5,941 nucleotides of DNA. Origin: Desulfurococcales archaeon. Its GTDB lineage: Archaea > Thermoproteota > Thermoprotei_A > Sulfolobales > WANQ01. This document shows positions 5,427 to 5,941 of the stretch, in pieces. The stretch lies in NCBI GenBank assembly GCA_027043985.1, contig JALUDQ010000041.1, positions 1-5,941 on the forward strand, given 5' to 3'. The position numbers were made by a program, and so were the translations under genes. Position 1 is the stretch's first letter. The number at the start of each line of letters is the position of its first letter. A model generated the notes under the pieces. It was not told the DNA's origin. It made no database searches and saw only the letters and a list, made by a program, of their open reading frames with translations.

Positions 5427-5941
5427 ATGCGAGAGAAAGCTCTGACAACACTATTATTGATCACCATGGTTCTCATCGCATTACACTCAATGCAAGCAGT
5501 AGTAGCGGCATCGCCTAGTCTAAGCTACGTGTACTCGTTCGACGATAAAGGTATAGCGAGAATAACAGTTATTGTAAGCGGGCTAACTGGTCTCCTCGAA
5601 TACTCGTTCCCCGTATACGAGCAAGTAGTAAATGAGAGCCTCATAGCCTTCGACGAAAACGGTAACGTGGTGCTAGCAGGCTATAATGGAACACACATCA
5701 CTATATACCCATATAATACGACAGATAAAGTCATAGTACAGTTCAACGCCATACCAAGCACTATAGAAAACGATATAATAACAGCAACAATACACCCCTA
5801 TGGTCCAGCAACAATAATACTACCAGACAACGCCGGACTCCTATACTTCAATGGTACACCACAAATAGAGATCATAGGAGAAACAATAAAACTATACTAT
5901 AATGAGAGCGGAGGCTATGAAATCCAATACATAGTAGTAAA
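5427..5941 (+). CDS. Secreted or membrane-anchored sequon-rich protein, N-terminal part (runs off right edge)
   Basis: The reading frame from the ATG at 5427 stays open to the end of the window (171 residues plus two bases). A classic signal peptide is present: MREK, then a hydrophobic core (about 5-20), then a likely cleavage region around AVVAA (24-28). The mature part is beta-rich by eye and holds five N-x-S/T sequons (69, 87, 97, 142, 159), indicating an exported glycoprotein. The order YSFDDKGIARITV (36-48), FDENGNVVLAGYNGT (75-89), ATIILPDNAGLLYFNGTP (128-145) and GGYEIQYIV (162-170) resembles, from memory, beta-sandwich ectodomains of archaeal membrane-anchored proteins, some of which end in a cytoplasmic winged-helix domain (COG2512 type). 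That link is an inference; the C terminus that would decide it is outside the window. It is divergent from the adenosine-specific kinase gene. Confidence 0.85.
   Translation, partial: MREKALTTLLLITMVLIALHSMQAVVAASPSLSYVYSFDDKGIARITVIVSGLTGLLEYSFPVYEQVVNESLIAFDENGNVVLAGYNGTHITIYPYNTTDKVIVQFNAIPSTIENDIITATIHPYGPATIILPDNAGLLYFNGTPQIEIIGETIKLYYNESGGYEIQYIVV

Noticed and set aside
5398..5445. ATG at 5398 opening a 15-codon Arg-rich frame ahead of the secreted protein
   Set aside because: The codons are just the repeated GGAGG-like SD tract read in another frame, and the stop falls inside the true gene. Coincidence is more likely than a leader peptide.

Overview
The window most resembles the chromosome of a hyperthermophilic crenarchaeon, probably Desulfurococcales-like. 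This is an inference. It rests on the AT-leaning composition, heavy use of AGG/AGA Arg and ATA Ile codons, archaeal A/T-rich TATA elements, Shine-Dalgarno (SD) sites matching the GGAGGTGAT type, sequon-rich secreted proteins, and an archaeal-type adenosine-specific kinase (PF04008 type). I cannot name the genus from sequence alone.

There are six protein genes on strictly alternating strands, so there is no operon inside the window. (1) 446->1, minus: N-terminal 148 residues of a SufS-type cysteine desulfurase, running off the left edge. (2) 518-754, plus: a 78-residue basic protein I do not recognise. (3) 751-3075, minus: a 774-residue signal-peptide protein with a sequon-rich ectodomain, a Thr-rich stalk and a C-terminal membrane anchor, probably a cell-surface glycoprotein. 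(4) 3243-4718, plus: a maltokinase-like (Mak/Pep2-type) sugar kinase. (5) 5257->4760, minus: an adenosine-specific kinase of the PF04008 type; its start is better placed at an internal GTG than at the first GTG. (6) 5427->end, plus: the N-terminal 171 residues of a secreted, sequon-rich beta-type protein running off the right edge.

The three divergent intergenic gaps (447-517, 3076-3242, 5258-5426) hold the promoter-like elements. I found no tRNA, rRNA, CRISPR, insertion sequence or convincing C/D-box RNA. The two convergent junctions are extremely tight: genes 2 and 3 share a CTAG in which both stop codons lie, and genes 4 and 5 are 41 bases apart.

Functionally the window mixes housekeeping metabolism (sulfur mobilisation for Fe-S clusters, nucleoside/AMP-related phosphorylation, phosphorylation of a glucose-type sugar) with two envelope proteins. 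Nothing in the layout proves that these genes form one system. The most open items are the two uncharacterised surface proteins, the 78-residue protein, and the maltokinase-like enzyme without visible TreS/GlgE partners.
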